From Zhongshania sp. (GTDB lineage: Bacteria; Pseudomonadota; Gammaproteobacteria; Pseudomonadales; Spongiibacteraceae): a stretch of DNA of 64,000 bases. The stretch spans positions 1 through 64,000 of the forward strand of contig JAGPVP010000026.1 in the NCBI GenBank assembly GCA_018066965.1. The letters run 5' to 3'. The notes under the pieces were generated by a model. It did no database searches. It worked only from the letters and a program-made list of their open reading frames with translations, and was not told where the DNA came from. Shown piece by piece: positions 7,844-18,043 of the stretch (position 1 is its first letter; every line of letters begins with the position of its first letter). Position numbers and translations under genes: made by a program.

Positions 7844-10800
7844 ATGAATAGCATTTCACGCCCATTTATTTTAAGGCCAGTCGCCACCTCGCTACTGATG
7901 CTCGCGCTGTTGGCGGCGGGAATATTGGCATGGCGCCTATTGCCAGTGTCGGCCTTGCCGCAGGTGGAATACCCGATTATTCAGGTGTTCACCTTTCATC
8001 CCGGCGCAGGCCCAGATGTCACTGCGCGGACAATTACCGCCCCGCTGGAAAGACGACTGGGGCAAATCCCCGGCCTTAAGCAAATGGCGTCTACCAGCTC
8101 TGGCGGCGCGTCGGTAATTACTCTGCAGTTCGCACTGGAAGTCGATTTAGGTGTGGCTGAACAAGAAGTACAGGCAGCGTTAAATGCCGCAGATAGTTTA
8201 TTGCCCAATGACTTACCAACGCCGCCAATCTACCGCAAAGTGAATCCGGCCGATGCGCCGATAATGACCTTGGCAATAAGCTCAAAAAGTTTAGCCCTGC
8301 CAGAAGTTCACGATCTTGTGGACACTCGCATGGCGCAAAAGCTGGCGCAGTTGCAGGGCGTGGGCTTGGTGAGTTTGGCGGGCGGACAGCGTCCGGCGCT
8401 GCGTATACAGGTTAATCCCACTGCAGTTGCTGCTTATGGGTTGAGCTTGAATGAAATCCGCTCGGTCATTGCGGCCACTAATGTCAATCAACCCAAGGGC
8501 AGTTTCGACGGCCCAAATCGCACCACATTGCTCGATGCTAACGACCAGATTCGCTCGGTTAAAGATTATGAAAAGCTCATCATCGCCTATCAAGATGGCG
8601 CGCCATTGCGTTTGGGCGACGTAGCTAAAATTAGTGACGGCGCAGAAGATCGCTTTCTAGCCGCGTGGGCAAATAGCGAATCTGCGGTATTGTTGAATAT
8701 TCAGAAGCAACCCGGTGCCAATGTTATTGACGTGGCCGATCGCGTGCGCGCGCTGTTGCCGCAATTGTCCGCCACGATGCCAACCGCCGTGGATGTCACG
8801 GTGCTAACCGACCGCACCAATAGTATTCGCGCCTCGGTCAAAGACGTGCAAAAAGAATTATTATTTGCGATCGGCTTGGTGGTATTAGTGACCTTCGCGT
8901 TTTTACGCAGTGTGCCAGCTACCATTATTCCCAGTATTGCCGTGCCTTTGTCATTGGTCGGCACCTTCGCCTTTATGTATTTGGCGGAGTTTTCAATTAA
9001 TAATTTAAGTCTGATGGCCTTAACTATCGCTACCGGTTTTGTGGTCGATGACGCCATTGTGATGTTGGAAAATATTGCCCGTCACCGCGAGAACGGCGAC
9101 ACGCCATTAGCCGCTGCGTTAAAGGGCGCCAAGGAAATAGGTTTCACCTTAATATCGCTAACGCTGTCATTAATTGCGGTGCTAATTCCGCTGCTATTTA
9201 TGGCCGATGTGGTCGGTCGTATGTTTCATGAATTTGCGGTTACTTTGGCGGTTTCCATCGGTATTTCCTTGGTGGTTTCTCTGACACTGACGCCGATGAT
9301 GTGCGCGCGGATGTTGCGTGAGCCACTGCAAACTGAAAATCAAAAGCAGGGCGCAATGGATAAGTTTATTGCGCGTTACGGCGATATGTTGGACTGGGTT
9401 TTGGCTCGTCAGCCTGCGGCAATGCTCGTCATGTTGGCGACTATTGCACTCACCGTTTTGCTGTACTTTGCGGTAGATAAAGACTTTTTCCCGATACAAG
9501 ACAGTGGTGTGATTCAGGTCGTTACCGAGGCCCCGCAAAACTCATCGTTCGCGGCCATGTCACGTCGTCAACAAGCCTTGGCTGCGGCCTTACTTGAAGA
9601 CCCTGGCGTGTCTAGCTTATCGTCATTTATCGGTGTTGATGGCAGTAATGCCACCTTGAATAGCGGCCGCATGTTTGTCAATTTACCGGCCCATCACTTA
9701 CGTAGCGAATCGATTTTTGATGTGATGGCGCGCCTGCGTGAACGTGCGGAAGACGTGCCGGGGATCGATGCGTGGTTTCAGCCGGTGCAGGAACTTAGCA
9801 TTGAAGATCAAATTAGTCGCACTCAGTATCGCTTTACCTTAACCGCCGCGAGCACCGCTGAGCTTACCGAGTGGGTGCCTAAATTGATTTCGGCACTACA
9901 GCAGCGGCCTGAACTGGTTGATATTGCCAGTGACTTACAGCAGCAGGGTGAACAAGCGTATATCAACATCGACCGCGACGCGGCAGCGCGGCTTGGCGTT
10001 AGTGTGTCGTCAATTGCTGATACGCTGCAAAATGCCTACGGCCAGCGCCAAATTGCGACCTTGTTTACGCAGTCGAATCAATACCGCGTGGTGCTAGAAG
10101 TCGATCCGGTGCAGAGCAGTGGTTTGGCTGCTTTAAAAAGTTTATATGTGCCGACTGCCTCTGGCGTGCCGGCACCGTTGAGTAGCGTGGCAACAGTCGA
10201 GCAGCGGCCAGCCGCCTTAGTCATAAATCATCAGAGCCAATTTCCAGCGGCGACGCTGTCATTTAATTTGGCGAAGGGTTCGTCCTTGGGTGAGGCCGTG
10301 GATGCCATTGAGTCAGCGCAGCTAGAGATTGGCTTGCCGCTGGGTATTGAAAGCCGCTTCCAAGGTGCAGCGGAAGCGTTTCGGGCGTCGCTCTCTAATA
10401 CGCTGTGGTTGGTGCTGGCAGCGGTAGCGACCATGTATGTGGTCTTGGGTGTGCTATACGAAAGCACGATTCACCCCATCACTATTTTGTCTACCTTGCC
10501 GTCGGCTACTGTCGGGGCATTATTAGCCTTGTTAATTACCGGCCGATCATTAGATATGATCGCCGTTATCGGCGTGGTATTACTGATAGGTTTGGTGAAG
10601 AAAAACGGCATTATGATGGTCGACTTTGCCTTGGATGCGCAGCGCAATCATGGCATGAGTCCGCGCGAGGCGATTCATCGCGCCGCCTTACTTAGATTTC
10701 GCCCTATATTAATGACCACACTTGCCGCCTTGTTTGGTGCCTTGCCGCTGATGCTCGCTGGCGGTTCGGGTGCAGAATTACGCCAGCCTTTGGGCTTGGT

Positions 10801-10951
10801 CATGGTTGGCGGTTTGTTGGTGAGTCAGGTATTAACCTTGTTCACCACCCCAGTGGTGTACTTGTTTTTTGATCGTTTTAGTGGCGCGGAATATACCGAT
10901 TCAGATCTTAGATTGAACGACGACATTGATTCGCCGAGCGCAAAAGAATGA
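7844..10951 (+). CDS. mdtB: MdtB-type RND efflux pump subunit
   Basis: A full-length (1035 residues) AcrB/MdtB-type hydrophobe/amphiphile efflux pump with 12 membrane segments in two halves and two large periplasmic loops. The N-terminus [16 protein letters not shown] and motifs such as [16 protein letters not shown] and [16 protein letters not shown] carry the intramembrane Asp/Lys residues of the proton relay. It probably forms a mixed trimer with the following RND protein, as MdtB and MdtC do, to export drugs, bile-salt-like compounds or metal chelators. Its stop overlaps the next gene's start. Confidence 0.92.
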   Translation: MNSISRPFILRPVATSLLMLALLAAGILAWRLLPVSALPQVEYPIIQVFTFHPGAGPDVTARTITAPLERRLGQIPGLKQMASTSSGGASVITLQFALEVDLGVAEQEVQAALNAADSLLPNDLPTPPIYRKVNPADAPIMTLAISSKSLALPEVHDLVDTRMAQKLAQLQGVGLVSLAGGQRPALRIQVNPTAVAAYGLSLNEIRSVIAATNVNQPKGSFDGPNRTTLLDANDQIRSVKDYEKLIIAYQDGAPLRLGDVAKISDGAEDRFLAAWANSESAVLLNIQKQPGANVIDVADRVRALLPQLSATMPTAVDVTVLTDRTNSIRASVKDVQKELLFAIGLVVLVTFAFLRSVPATIIPSIAVPLSLVGTFAFMYLAEFSINNLSLMALTIATGFVVDDAIVMLENIARHRENGDTPLAAALKGAKEIGFTLISLTLSLIAVLIPLLFMADVVGRMFHEFAVTLAVSIGISLVVSLTLTPMMCARMLREPLQTENQKQGAMDKFIARYGDMLDWVLARQPAAMLVMLATIALTVLLYFAVDKDFFPIQDSGVIQVVTEAPQNSSFAAMSRRQQALAAALLEDPGVSSLSSFIGVDGSNATLNSGRMFVNLPAHHLRSESIFDVMARLRERAEDVPGIDAWFQPVQELSIEDQISRTQYRFTLTAASTAELTEWVPKLISALQQRPELVDIASDLQQQGEQAYINIDRDAAARLGVSVSSIADTLQNAYGQRQIATLFTQSNQYRVVLEVDPVQSSGLAALKSLYVPTASGVPAPLSSVATVEQRPAALVINHQSQFPAATLSFNLAKGSSLGEAVDAIESAQLEIGLPLGIESRFQGAAEAFRASLSNTLWLVLAAVATMYVVLGVLYESTIHPITILSTLPSATVGALLALLITGRSLDMIAVIGVVLLIGLVKKNGIMMVDFALDAQRNHGMSPREAIHRAALLRFRPILMTTLAALFGALPLMLAGGSGAELRQPLGLVMVGGLLVSQVLTLFTTPVVYLFFDRFSGAEYTDSDLRLNDDIDSPSAKE

Positions 10952-13900
10952 ACCTGTCTCGGCCATTTATTTATCGTCCGGTCGCCACAGGCTTACTGTC
11001 TTTGGCACTGGTGCTGGTCGGTTTATTAGCCTGGCGATTACTGCCAGTGGCGCCTCTGCCGCAGGTGGATTTTCCGGTGATTAGTGTAACGGCGAGTTTG
11101 CCCGGTGCCAGCCCTGAAAGTATGGCAAGTACCGTCGCCACACCGCTGGAGCGGGCCTTGGGCAGTATTAGTGGCATTACCTCAATTTCGTCGTCGAGTA
11201 ACCAAGGTTCTACCCAAGTGGTGTTGACCTTTGATCTTGATCGCAATTTAGACGAAGCCGCCCGCGATGTGCAGGCAGCGATCAATGTGGTGCGCGGTGA
11301 ATTACCGGCGGGTATGCCGGGTAATCCAGAGTTTCGTAAAATAGATCCGTCGCAGGCGCCGATTATGGGTTTGGCGCTCAGCTCGCCAAACCTGTCGCCC
11401 AGTGAATTATACGACGCGGCCTCGACCATTCTTTCTCAGCGTTTAGCGCAAATTGTCGGCGTGGGTGAGGTTGGCGTTAGCGGTGCATCATTGCCCGCCG
11501 TGCGAGTACAACTCGACCCCGGCGCCTTATTGCATCGCGGCATTGCCCTAGACGAAGTACGCAATGCAATAAGCCAAGCGAATGCCTTGCGGCCCTTGGG
11601 CGTGATTGAAGACAGCAGTCATCGCTGGCGGGTGAGTACCAATGATCCGCTGCGTAAAGCCAGCGAGTATCGTGAACTCGTCATCCGTCATAACGACGGT
11701 GCAGTGGTGCGTTTGGGCGATGTGGCTGAGGTGTCTGAGTCGGTAGAAAACCGGTATAGCAGTGGTTTTCATAACGATAGACCCGCCGTTATTCTTATGG
11801 TTAGCCGCCAGAGCGGTGCCAATATTGTTGAAACCATTGACACTATTTATAAAGAATTACCGCGCTTGCGCGCCTTAATGCCCGCCGATAGCGAACTGTC
11901 TGTCATCATGGATCGGTCACCGGTTATTCGCGCTACGCTCAGCGAAGCGCAGCTGAGTTTGCTGATATCGGTGGTGTTGGTGATGTTGGTAGTGTGGCTG
12001 TTTTTGGGCAGTTTTCGAACTGCGCTAATTCCGTCCATTGCGATTCCGGTATCGCTGATTGGCGCTTTTGTCGCCATGTATTTTTATGGCTTTTCACTCA
12101 ATAATTTATCGCTCATGGCCTTGGTTGTGGCCTGCGGATTGGTAGTCGATGACGCGATTGTGGTGCTTGAAAATATTGAGCGCCATATCGAAGCGGGCTT
12201 GTCGCCCTTGCAAGCCTCCTTGGTTGGCGCTAAAGAAGTGGGCTTTACTTTGTTGGCGATGAATTTAGCGTTGGTCGTGGTGTTTGTATCGATTTTATTT
12301 ATGGGCGGGATTGTAGAGCGCTTGTTCCGCGAGTTCTCTATTACCCTCGCCGCCGCCATGATTATTTCCTTGCTAGTGTCGCTGACGCTTACACCGAGTT
12401 TGTGCGCGCGTTGGCTGCGGCCGCGTTATCAAGCAGATAACGACACCTCGGCTGGTGCAGCGAAATTTGAAAATCGTATGTCGGCTTACAGCCAAGAAAT
12501 GTTTGAGTCACTTAAAAATGGCTATGCCCGCAGTTTAGATTGGGCGCTGCGCCACGGCATTGTGGTGATGTTAGTGCTGGTCGGAGTTATCGCCTGCAAT
12601 GTGTATTTGTATATTGCCTTGCCGAAAACGACCTTGCCCCAGCAAGACACAGGACAAGTGCGCGGCTTTGTTCGCGGCGACGACGGTTTCTCGTTTCAAT
12701 TAATGCAGCCCAAAATTGAAGCCTTTCGCCAATATATTCTTACCGACCCCGCTGTGGCCGATGTGACGGGCACCAGCGGTGGTACCGGTGGTTTAACTAA
12801 TGCCCAGCTCACCCTAAATTTAAAGCCGCTGTCTGAGCGCGGTGTGTCTGCACAGGCGGTGGTGGACCGTTTGCGGGCGAATGCGCCCAAGGTGCCGGGC
12901 GCAATGTTGCACATGATGGTCGATCAAGATATTCGTCTTGGTTCGCCATTTAGTCGTAGCGAATACGAATTGTTACTGCGGTCTGACTCCTTAGAAGCCT
13001 TGGATGAATGGAGTCGCAAGGCGGCGCAGGCCATGCAAGATTTGCCGGAACTAGTCGATGTAGATTCGGTGGGCAATGAAGATGCGCGACAGGTTACTTT
13101 GAATATCGACCGTGAGTTGGCCAAACAGTATGGCGTTGATATGAGCACCGTGGCGTCGATGCTGAACAATGCCTTTTCGCAGCGCCAGGTTGCCACCTTA
13201 TACGATGATATGAACCAGTATAGGGTGGTTATGGAGCTAGCGCCGGGCTATACCTCGCAACCGGCTGTGCTCAGTCAGTTGAATGTATTAACTAGCGGTG
13301 GCGCCAGAGTGCCGCTGTCTACTTTCGCAACGTGGGATTACGGCATGGGCGAGGACCGCATTCGCCACGAAGGTCAATTTGCCTCTGAGGGAATTGGCTA
13401 TGGCCTAGCACCCGGCGTGACCGAAATTGAAGCAGAGGACGCGATTGCCGGTGCGCTAGACAGTATTATGCTACCTACATCAGTGCATGTAGCCCCAGAC
13501 AGCGGTGGCCCCGATTTTGGTGCAGATTTGAGCCAACCGTGGCTGATTCTATGGGTGCTGCTCGCGGTGTATTTGGTATTGGGCGTGCTATATGAAAGTA
13601 CTTTGCATCCACTTACTATTTTATCAACCTTACCGTCTGCGGGTATCGGCGCTTTACTGGCCTTAAAAACTAGTCAAACCCAGCTGAGTTTAATTGCCTT
13701 GCTTGGCCTGTTTTTGTTGATTGGCATTGTAATGAAAAATGCCATTTTAATGATCGACTTTGCTCTTCAAGCCCAGCGTCGAGATGGCCTAGATCCAGAG
13801 CAGGCTATTCGCGAAGCCGCACGGTTGCGTTTGCGCGCCATATTAATGACCAATCTCGCAGGTCTGTTAGGGGCGGTGCCGTTGGCGATTGGCTTTGGCG

Positions 13901-14082
13901 AAGGCGCTGAACTACGTCGCCCACTGGGTATTACCATTATCGGTGGTTTGGCGGTGAGTCAGTTTTTAACCCTGTATACCACCCCCATTATTTATCTTTA
14001 TTTAGAGCGCTTGCGTCAATTTGTACTGCGGGATAAATCCTCCGCTAAAAAGCACGCTGCGCCTGCTGTCGAAAAAAAGTGA
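10948..14082 (+). CDS. mdtC: MdtC-type RND efflux pump subunit
   Basis: A second complete RND pump protein (1044 residues), related to but distinct from the one before it, with the same 12-segment plan. Proton-relay region: [18 protein letters not shown]; second half: [18 protein letters not shown]. Its ATG overlaps the previous stop (ATGA), so the two are translationally coupled. Two adjacent, diverged RND genes behind one adaptor is the MdtABC arrangement, in which the active pump is a heterotrimer. It ends just before the channel gene. Confidence 0.92.
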   Translation: MNLSRPFIYRPVATGLLSLALVLVGLLAWRLLPVAPLPQVDFPVISVTASLPGASPESMASTVATPLERALGSISGITSISSSSNQGSTQVVLTFDLDRNLDEAARDVQAAINVVRGELPAGMPGNPEFRKIDPSQAPIMGLALSSPNLSPSELYDAASTILSQRLAQIVGVGEVGVSGASLPAVRVQLDPGALLHRGIALDEVRNAISQANALRPLGVIEDSSHRWRVSTNDPLRKASEYRELVIRHNDGAVVRLGDVAEVSESVENRYSSGFHNDRPAVILMVSRQSGANIVETIDTIYKELPRLRALMPADSELSVIMDRSPVIRATLSEAQLSLLISVVLVMLVVWLFLGSFRTALIPSIAIPVSLIGAFVAMYFYGFSLNNLSLMALVVACGLVVDDAIVVLENIERHIEAGLSPLQASLVGAKEVGFTLLAMNLALVVVFVSILFMGGIVERLFREFSITLAAAMIISLLVSLTLTPSLCARWLRPRYQADNDTSAGAAKFENRMSAYSQEMFESLKNGYARSLDWALRHGIVVMLVLVGVIACNVYLYIALPKTTLPQQDTGQVRGFVRGDDGFSFQLMQPKIEAFRQYILTDPAVADVTGTSGGTGGLTNAQLTLNLKPLSERGVSAQAVVDRLRANAPKVPGAMLHMMVDQDIRLGSPFSRSEYELLLRSDSLEALDEWSRKAAQAMQDLPELVDVDSVGNEDARQVTLNIDRELAKQYGVDMSTVASMLNNAFSQRQVATLYDDMNQYRVVMELAPGYTSQPAVLSQLNVLTSGGARVPLSTFATWDYGMGEDRIRHEGQFASEGIGYGLAPGVTEIEAEDAIAGALDSIMLPTSVHVAPDSGGPDFGADLSQPWLILWVLLAVYLVLGVLYESTLHPLTILSTLPSAGIGALLALKTSQTQLSLIALLGLFLLIGIVMKNAILMIDFALQAQRRDGLDPEQAIREAARLRLRAILMTNLAGLLGAVPLAIGFGEGAELRRPLGITIIGGLAVSQFLTLYTTPIIYLYLERLRQFVLRDKSSAKKHAAPAVEKK

Positions 14083-14083
14083 A

Positions 14084-15550
14084 ATGACATTTATGAAATT
14101 ATCCAACACAAAACATTTGCCAGCACTATTACTGCTACTTAGTTTGGCAGCGTGTACCGTGGGGCCAGATTATCAGCAGCCAGAATCCTTGGTGCCGGCA
14201 GAATTTAAATACGACTCGGGCTGGCAAACTATTGCACCGCAGAGCTGGGCTGCGCAGGGTGATTGGTGGACAGCTTTTAACGATCCACAGTTAAGCCTGC
14301 TTATTAATCAGGCTAACAAGGCGAATCAAACATTGGCGCAGGCCGAGGCGCGCTACCGCGCCGCGCAAGGGCAATGGCGATTGGCACGTGGGGATTACAG
14401 CCCTCAATTAGATGCGTCACTGAGTGGCAACCGCAGCGGTGGTGATAATCTCAGTGTGACCGAAAGTTATACCGCACGCTTAAGCGCGAGCTGGGCGCCA
14501 GATTTGTGGGGTCGCGTTCGTCGCAGTGTAGAAGCCAGTAAAGCCGGTATGCAAAGCAGCGCCGCGAACTTAGTGGCTGCGCGTTTGAATATTCAGCTCG
14601 CGGTGGCGCAAAGTTATATTCGTCTGCGCGCCCTAGATTTGCAGCGGACAATTCTTGAGCAAACCATGGAGGCCTACGAGCGTTCAACAACGCTCACAAG
14701 CAATCAATATAAGGCGGGTATTGTTCCGCGCTCAGATGTGATTCAGGCAGAAACCCAGCGCCAGTCATTAAAAACTGATCTTATCGATTTAAAAAATCAG
14801 CGCGCCATTGAAGAAAACAGCATTGCGGTACTGCTTGGTAAAGCGCCGGTGAATTACTCACTAGCGCCCGTACAAGTATTACCTGAGCTGCCGGCACTGC
14901 CTGCGTCGCTGCCATCAACACTTATTTCTAGACGCCCTGATGTCGTGTCTGCTGAGCGCCAACTGGCCGCCGCCAGCGCCCAAATCGGTGTGGCGCAAGC
15001 GGCATGGCTGCCAAGCTTTAGTATCAGCGCAGGTTACGGTGCAAGTGCTGGACGATTTAGCGATTTATTCGATGCGCCGCAAGCCATATGGTCCGTAGGG
15101 CCATCACTGGTACAAACCTTATTTGATGGCGGTGCCCGTCGTGCAAGCAAAGATATCGCGCTTGCCCAATACGACGAACAACTCGGCGCATACCGACAAA
15201 CCGTATTAGACGGCTTAGCAGAAGTGGAAAATGCACTAGCGACAATCAGTTTGCTAAAAGAAAAAGCTGAACAGCAGGATATATTATTAAAACTGGCGGA
15301 AGAAAATGAACGCATCGTCAACAACCGCTATAAATCAGGTTTGGTGAGTTTTCTAGAAGTGGCTACCGCGCAAAATCAAACCCTTAATGCACGACGTACC
15401 AGATTGAACACTGCTGCAGATCGTCTGCAAGCGTCATTGCAATTAGCGGCCGTGATTGGCGGCGGCTGGGATCTGAATGATCCGGTGGTGCAGTCGGTGA
15501 GTTATGAGTCTGAGCGTAATAACGAGCTTGGGGGAGCGGTGGCGGAATAG
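14084..15550 (+). CDS. NodT/OprM-family outer-membrane efflux lipoprotein
   Basis: A TolC-like channel protein of 488 residues. The start at 14084 (or 14093) puts a lipoprotein signal first, with the lipobox LAAC followed by TVGPDYQQP, the typical NodT/OprM mature start. Two outer-membrane efflux repeats follow, with long Ala/Gln-rich helices. A frame from 14021 overlaps mdtC and lacks a plausible N-terminus. It completes the tripartite pump, giving the operon its own outer-membrane exit duct. Confidence 0.92.
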   Translation: MTFMKLSNTKHLPALLLLLSLAACTVGPDYQQPESLVPAEFKYDSGWQTIAPQSWAAQGDWWTAFNDPQLSLLINQANKANQTLAQAEARYRAAQGQWRLARGDYSPQLDASLSGNRSGGDNLSVTESYTARLSASWAPDLWGRVRRSVEASKAGMQSSAANLVAARLNIQLAVAQSYIRLRALDLQRTILEQTMEAYERSTTLTSNQYKAGIVPRSDVIQAETQRQSLKTDLIDLKNQRAIEENSIAVLLGKAPVNYSLAPVQVLPELPALPASLPSTLISRRPDVVSAERQLAAASAQIGVAQAAWLPSFSISAGYGASAGRFSDLFDAPQAIWSVGPSLVQTLFDGGARRASKDIALAQYDEQLGAYRQTVLDGLAEVENALATISLLKEKAEQQDILLKLAEENERIVNNRYKSGLVSFLEVATAQNQTLNARRTRLNTAADRLQASLQLAAVIGGGWDLNDPVVQSVSYESERNNELGGAVAE

Positions 15551-15611
15551 TCCTTAAGTCATCAATTTATTGGACGGGTGTATTCTCAAACTTTGCGAGG
15601 ACTTGACCTGA

Positions 15612-15890
15612 ATGTCTATGAGCAAAGTGAAAGTTACACCCAAATTTAATTCCGAAGCCAAAGAGCGCGCTTTTTGGGGAAGCCATGATTCCTGTGACTA
15701 TATTGACTGGAGAAATACTCAAGCGGTCACGATGCCTAATTTGAAACGGTCAACGAAAACTATTTCGCTGCGTTTACCAGGGGGGTTGCGGGGCAGCATC
15801 GAGATAGAGGCTAACAAACGCGATATGCCTTATCAGTCCCTTATCAAGTCTTGGCTAGTTGATTATGTAAAGCAAAGTCGCAATCCCTGA
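15612..15890 (+). CDS. CopG-family antitoxin, apparently orphan
   Basis: The 92-residue protein matches the CopG/BrnA-type antitoxin family: an N-terminal KFNSEAKERAFWGSHDSCDYIDW segment (quoted in parts: FNSEAKERAFW, HDSCDYIDW), then a ribbon-helix-helix part with STKTISLRLP and ANKRDMPYQSLIKSWL. Such antitoxins bind a BrnT-like ribonuclease toxin, usually encoded just upstream, and repress their own operon. The 61 bases between the channel gene and this start cannot hold a toxin, and the next gene downstream is unrelated and convergent, so the antitoxin looks solitary. ATG at 15612 or 15618 is possible. Confidence 0.8.
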   Translation: MSMSKVKVTPKFNSEAKERAFWGSHDSCDYIDWRNTQAVTMPNLKRSTKTISLRLPGGLRGSIEIEANKRDMPYQSLIKSWLVDYVKQSRNP

Positions 15891-15901
15891 TTTTGACAGG
15901 A

Positions 15902-16726
15902 CTAAGTGTCAGTCTTACTCCCTAAATGCTCACGTAAAAACTCCATACCTCGCCGTTCCGCACCACTAGCCAACGCATAGGTGAGGATGTGTCCTAAAAA
16001 ATTGACGGTATAAGTTTCAACTTGAATGTTATGTTTCTCTAGTGCGGTCTTCATTAACGCCATTTGCTCCGGTTCGACGAGCTTGTCAAATTGACCGTGG
16101 TATAAAAATACCGGTGGTGAATTTTTAGTGACGTGGTTGACGGGGGAAGCGTCTACCCATTCTGCCTTAGCTTTCGCCATAGGCTCGCCAATTAGCTTTA
16201 GTACCAATGGCGAGTTGGGCCAGCGAGTAAGATCAGCGGGGGTGCCACCGGCGACGATGCTGCGCAACTGCGGCGCATCTTGTCTGTCTAATCCTGCCAT
16301 CAGTATTAAATGAGCACCCGCAGAGTAACCCCAGCCACTGATATTATTGCTATCGATCTCGTAATCGTCTGCGTGTTGGTAAAGCCACGCTAAGGCATCT
16401 GACACGTCATTTACTTGTGCGGGGTGTCGGCTCTCTGGTGCGAGTCGGTAGGTAATGTTGAAGACCACAAAGCCCGCGCCGGCGAGTTTGGCGCTAATGC
16501 CTTCCATTTTGCCGCTGCGGTTAGTCCAGCCACCGCCGTGTACGACAAGAACGGCGGGTTTCGGGCCGGCAATGCTAGGAATATACATATCGCCAGCTAA
16601 TGATTGGCCATCAATTTTTTTATAGACCACATTTTCAATTTTTCGGTAGTCGGCAGATTTATTAAAGGCCAGCGTAGAGCAGCCGAGAATAAATAGTATG
16701 GCTGTAAAGATAAGAAAAATTTTCAT
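15902..16726 (-). CDS. Alpha/beta hydrolase lipoprotein (esterase-like)
   Basis: A 274-residue protein with a lipoprotein signal (lipobox ILGC, Cys16) and an alpha/beta-hydrolase body of the hormone-sensitive-lipase/BD-FAE type: oxyanion motif HGGGW, nucleophile elbow GYSAG, Asp in YHGQFDKLV and His in FLGHILTY. It is predicted to be a membrane-anchored periplasmic esterase or lipase. The natural substrate cannot be read from the sequence. It is transcribed away from the antitoxin (convergent) and sits downstream of the MerR gene on the same strand, 66 bases apart, so the two may share a transcript. Confidence 0.85.
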   Translation of the reverse strand: MKIFLIFTAILFILGCSTLAFNKSADYRKIENVVYKKIDGQSLAGDMYIPSIAGPKPAVLVVHGGGWTNRSGKMEGISAKLAGAGFVVFNITYRLAPESRHPAQVNDVSDALAWLYQHADDYEIDSNNISGWGYSAGAHLILMAGLDRQDAPQLRSIVAGGTPADLTRWPNSPLVLKLIGEPMAKAKAEWVDASPVNHVTKNSPPVFLYHGQFDKLVEPEQMALMKTALEKHNIQVETYTVNFLGHILTYALASGAERRGMEFLREHLGSKTDT

Positions 16727-16792
16727 AGGTTATCGTCAAAACATAGCTTGAGGTGGCACACGTATGTGCGTGAATTATCCAGTTTACGGATA

Positions 16793-17242
16793 TTAGCCGC
16801 GAGTAGATTTTGTGGCGGTTTTACCGCGCTTCTTGGTGGGCCGAATTCGGGTTTTGCCTGCGGCGCGGAGTAAGCGTAGAAACGTTGGGCATTCAAAATG
16901 ATTTGGCGCTTTGCATGCCGCCGCATGGCGCAGGCCGTCGCGGATGGCGCTCAACTCAGCGATTTTGTTATCTAGCTCATTCGCTTTCTCTAGCAGTTGG
17001 CCGCGATCAATTTCTGGCCCGCGCGGGGTAAACATCCCGCGTATATTATCTAAGGAGAAGCCAGCTTTTCTGCCTAGCGAGATCAATGCCAATTCCTCTA
17101 GGACCTTGGGCTTGAAAATCCGCCGGAGGCCATTACGGCCGATTGATTGGATTAGTCCAATTTCTTCGTAATACCGGAGGGTAGATGGGGGTAGCCCCGA
17201 TGCTTTTGCCACTTCGCCAATGTCCACGGCTTTCCTCTTCAT
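16793..17242 (-). CDS. MerR-family transcriptional regulator
   Basis: A 149-residue MerR-type activator: a winged-helix N-terminus (IGEVAKASGLPPSTLRYYEEIGLI, in parts VAKASGLPPSTLRYYE), a second HTH region around LISLGRKAGFSLDNI, and a long dimer helix (about 80-115). The C-terminal part has two Cys in AACKAPNHFECPTF, a possible effector or metal site, followed by a basic tail rich in Lys/Arg/Thr. It is divergent from the thiopurine methyltransferase gene, whose promoter has the long spacer that MerR proteins act on. The inducer is unknown. Confidence 0.87.
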   Translation of the reverse strand: MKRKAVDIGEVAKASGLPPSTLRYYEEIGLIQSIGRNGLRRIFKPKVLEELALISLGRKAGFSLDNIRGMFTPRGPEIDRGQLLEKANELDNKIAELSAIRDGLRHAAACKAPNHFECPTFLRLLRAAGKTRIRPTKKRGKTATKSTRG

Positions 17243-17248
17243 TTGGTC

Positions 17249-17279
17249 TTGACTTAAAGTTGACTTGAGCTTGTATGCT
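17249..17279 (+). promoter_or_regulatory. MerR-type 19-bp-spacer promoter for the methyltransferase gene
   Basis: TTGACT (17249-17254) and TATGCT (17274-17279) are separated by 19 bases, the long spacing that MerR activators correct by twisting DNA. Inside lies an imperfect inverted repeat CTTAA-N7-TTGAG (17253-17269), also readable as a direct repeat of TTGACTT. It lies 7 bases upstream of the divergent MerR start, so binding would also autoregulate the regulator. Confidence 0.6.
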
Positions 17280-17348
17280 ATCTTCCATGCTTGTTATTCA
17301 CAAGCAGGGCTGTCGACGGGTGTTGTTAGTTTTGAGAGGAGGTCGTAT

Positions 17349-17987
17349 ATGGATGCTGAATTTTGGCAAAGCAGATGGGATGCTAGAGAGATTGGTTTCC
17401 ACCAAGAACAGGGTAATCCCTTATTAAAAGCGCATTTCAGCCAACTTGCCTTGTCGGCGGGTGATCGTGTGTTTATTCCGCTATGTGGTAAGACCAAGGA
17501 CATTGCGTGGCTGTTGGCAAATAATTATCGGGTTGTTGGTGCAGAGCTAAGTGAAATAGCGATAAAAGAGCTGTTTGCTGAGTTGGGGGTGACTGCGCAG
17601 GTCAAGCCAGTGGGTAAATTACTTCATTACTCTGCCACTAATATTGATATATACCTTGGCGATATTTTTGAGCTGAGCGCGGAGGTGCTTCAGTCGGTTG
17701 ACGCTATATATGACCGCGCTGCGTTGGTGGCCCTGCCATTTGTCATGCGATGTAAATATACCCAGCACCTTAATGATATTTCACAACTTGCACCGCAATT
17801 GGTGATTTGCTTTGAGTATGATCAGAGTGTGCATGATGGCCCACCTTTTTCTGTAACTGAAAAAGAGTTGCGTGAGCATTATGGGTCAAACTACATGATA
17901 TCGCTTGTGGGGCGAGTTGTTTTAGATGGTGGTTTGAAAGGGCGCGTCGCTGCCGATGAAGCGGTGTGGGTACTTAATGCTAAATGA
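17349..17987 (+). CDS. tpm: Thiopurine S-methyltransferase family protein
   Basis: A 212-residue TPMT-family S-adenosylmethionine methyltransferase. It starts MDAEFWQSRWDAREIGFHQ, with the SAM-binding motifs VFIPLCGKTKDIAWL and VVGAELSE, then YDRAALVALP, all characteristic. Bacterial members methylate thiopurines and selenium or tellurium oxyanions, which gives tellurite or selenite tolerance in some species. ATG 17349 with GAGAGGAGG upstream is preferred to the frame opening at 17265, which lies inside the promoter. Divergence from a MerR gene supports metalloid- or xenobiotic-induced expression (inference). Confidence 0.92.
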   Translation: MDAEFWQSRWDAREIGFHQEQGNPLLKAHFSQLALSAGDRVFIPLCGKTKDIAWLLANNYRVVGAELSEIAIKELFAELGVTAQVKPVGKLLHYSATNIDIYLGDIFELSAEVLQSVDAIYDRAALVALPFVMRCKYTQHLNDISQLAPQLVICFEYDQSVHDGPPFSVTEKELREHYGSNYMISLVGRVVLDGGLKGRVAADEAVWVLNAK

Positions 17988-17997
17988 CGGTTGACAG

Positions 17998-18030
17998 ATA
18001 AATCGCGCCTAGAAATTAGGCGCGATTTAT
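17998..18030. terminator. Stem-loop between convergent genes
   Basis: A perfect 14-bp inverted repeat (ATAAATCGCGCCTA, 17998-18011, and its complement 18017-18030) with a 5-base loop lies between the convergent methyltransferase and cytochrome-fusion genes. T-rich sequence follows on the plus strand. It could act as a terminator in both directions. Confidence 0.65.
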
Positions 18031-18043
18031 TATGTATTTAGCT

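Noticed and set aside
15551-15611. Remnant BrnT-type toxin before the CopG antitoxin
   Set aside because: Only 61 bases are available and none of the three frames resembles a toxin end.
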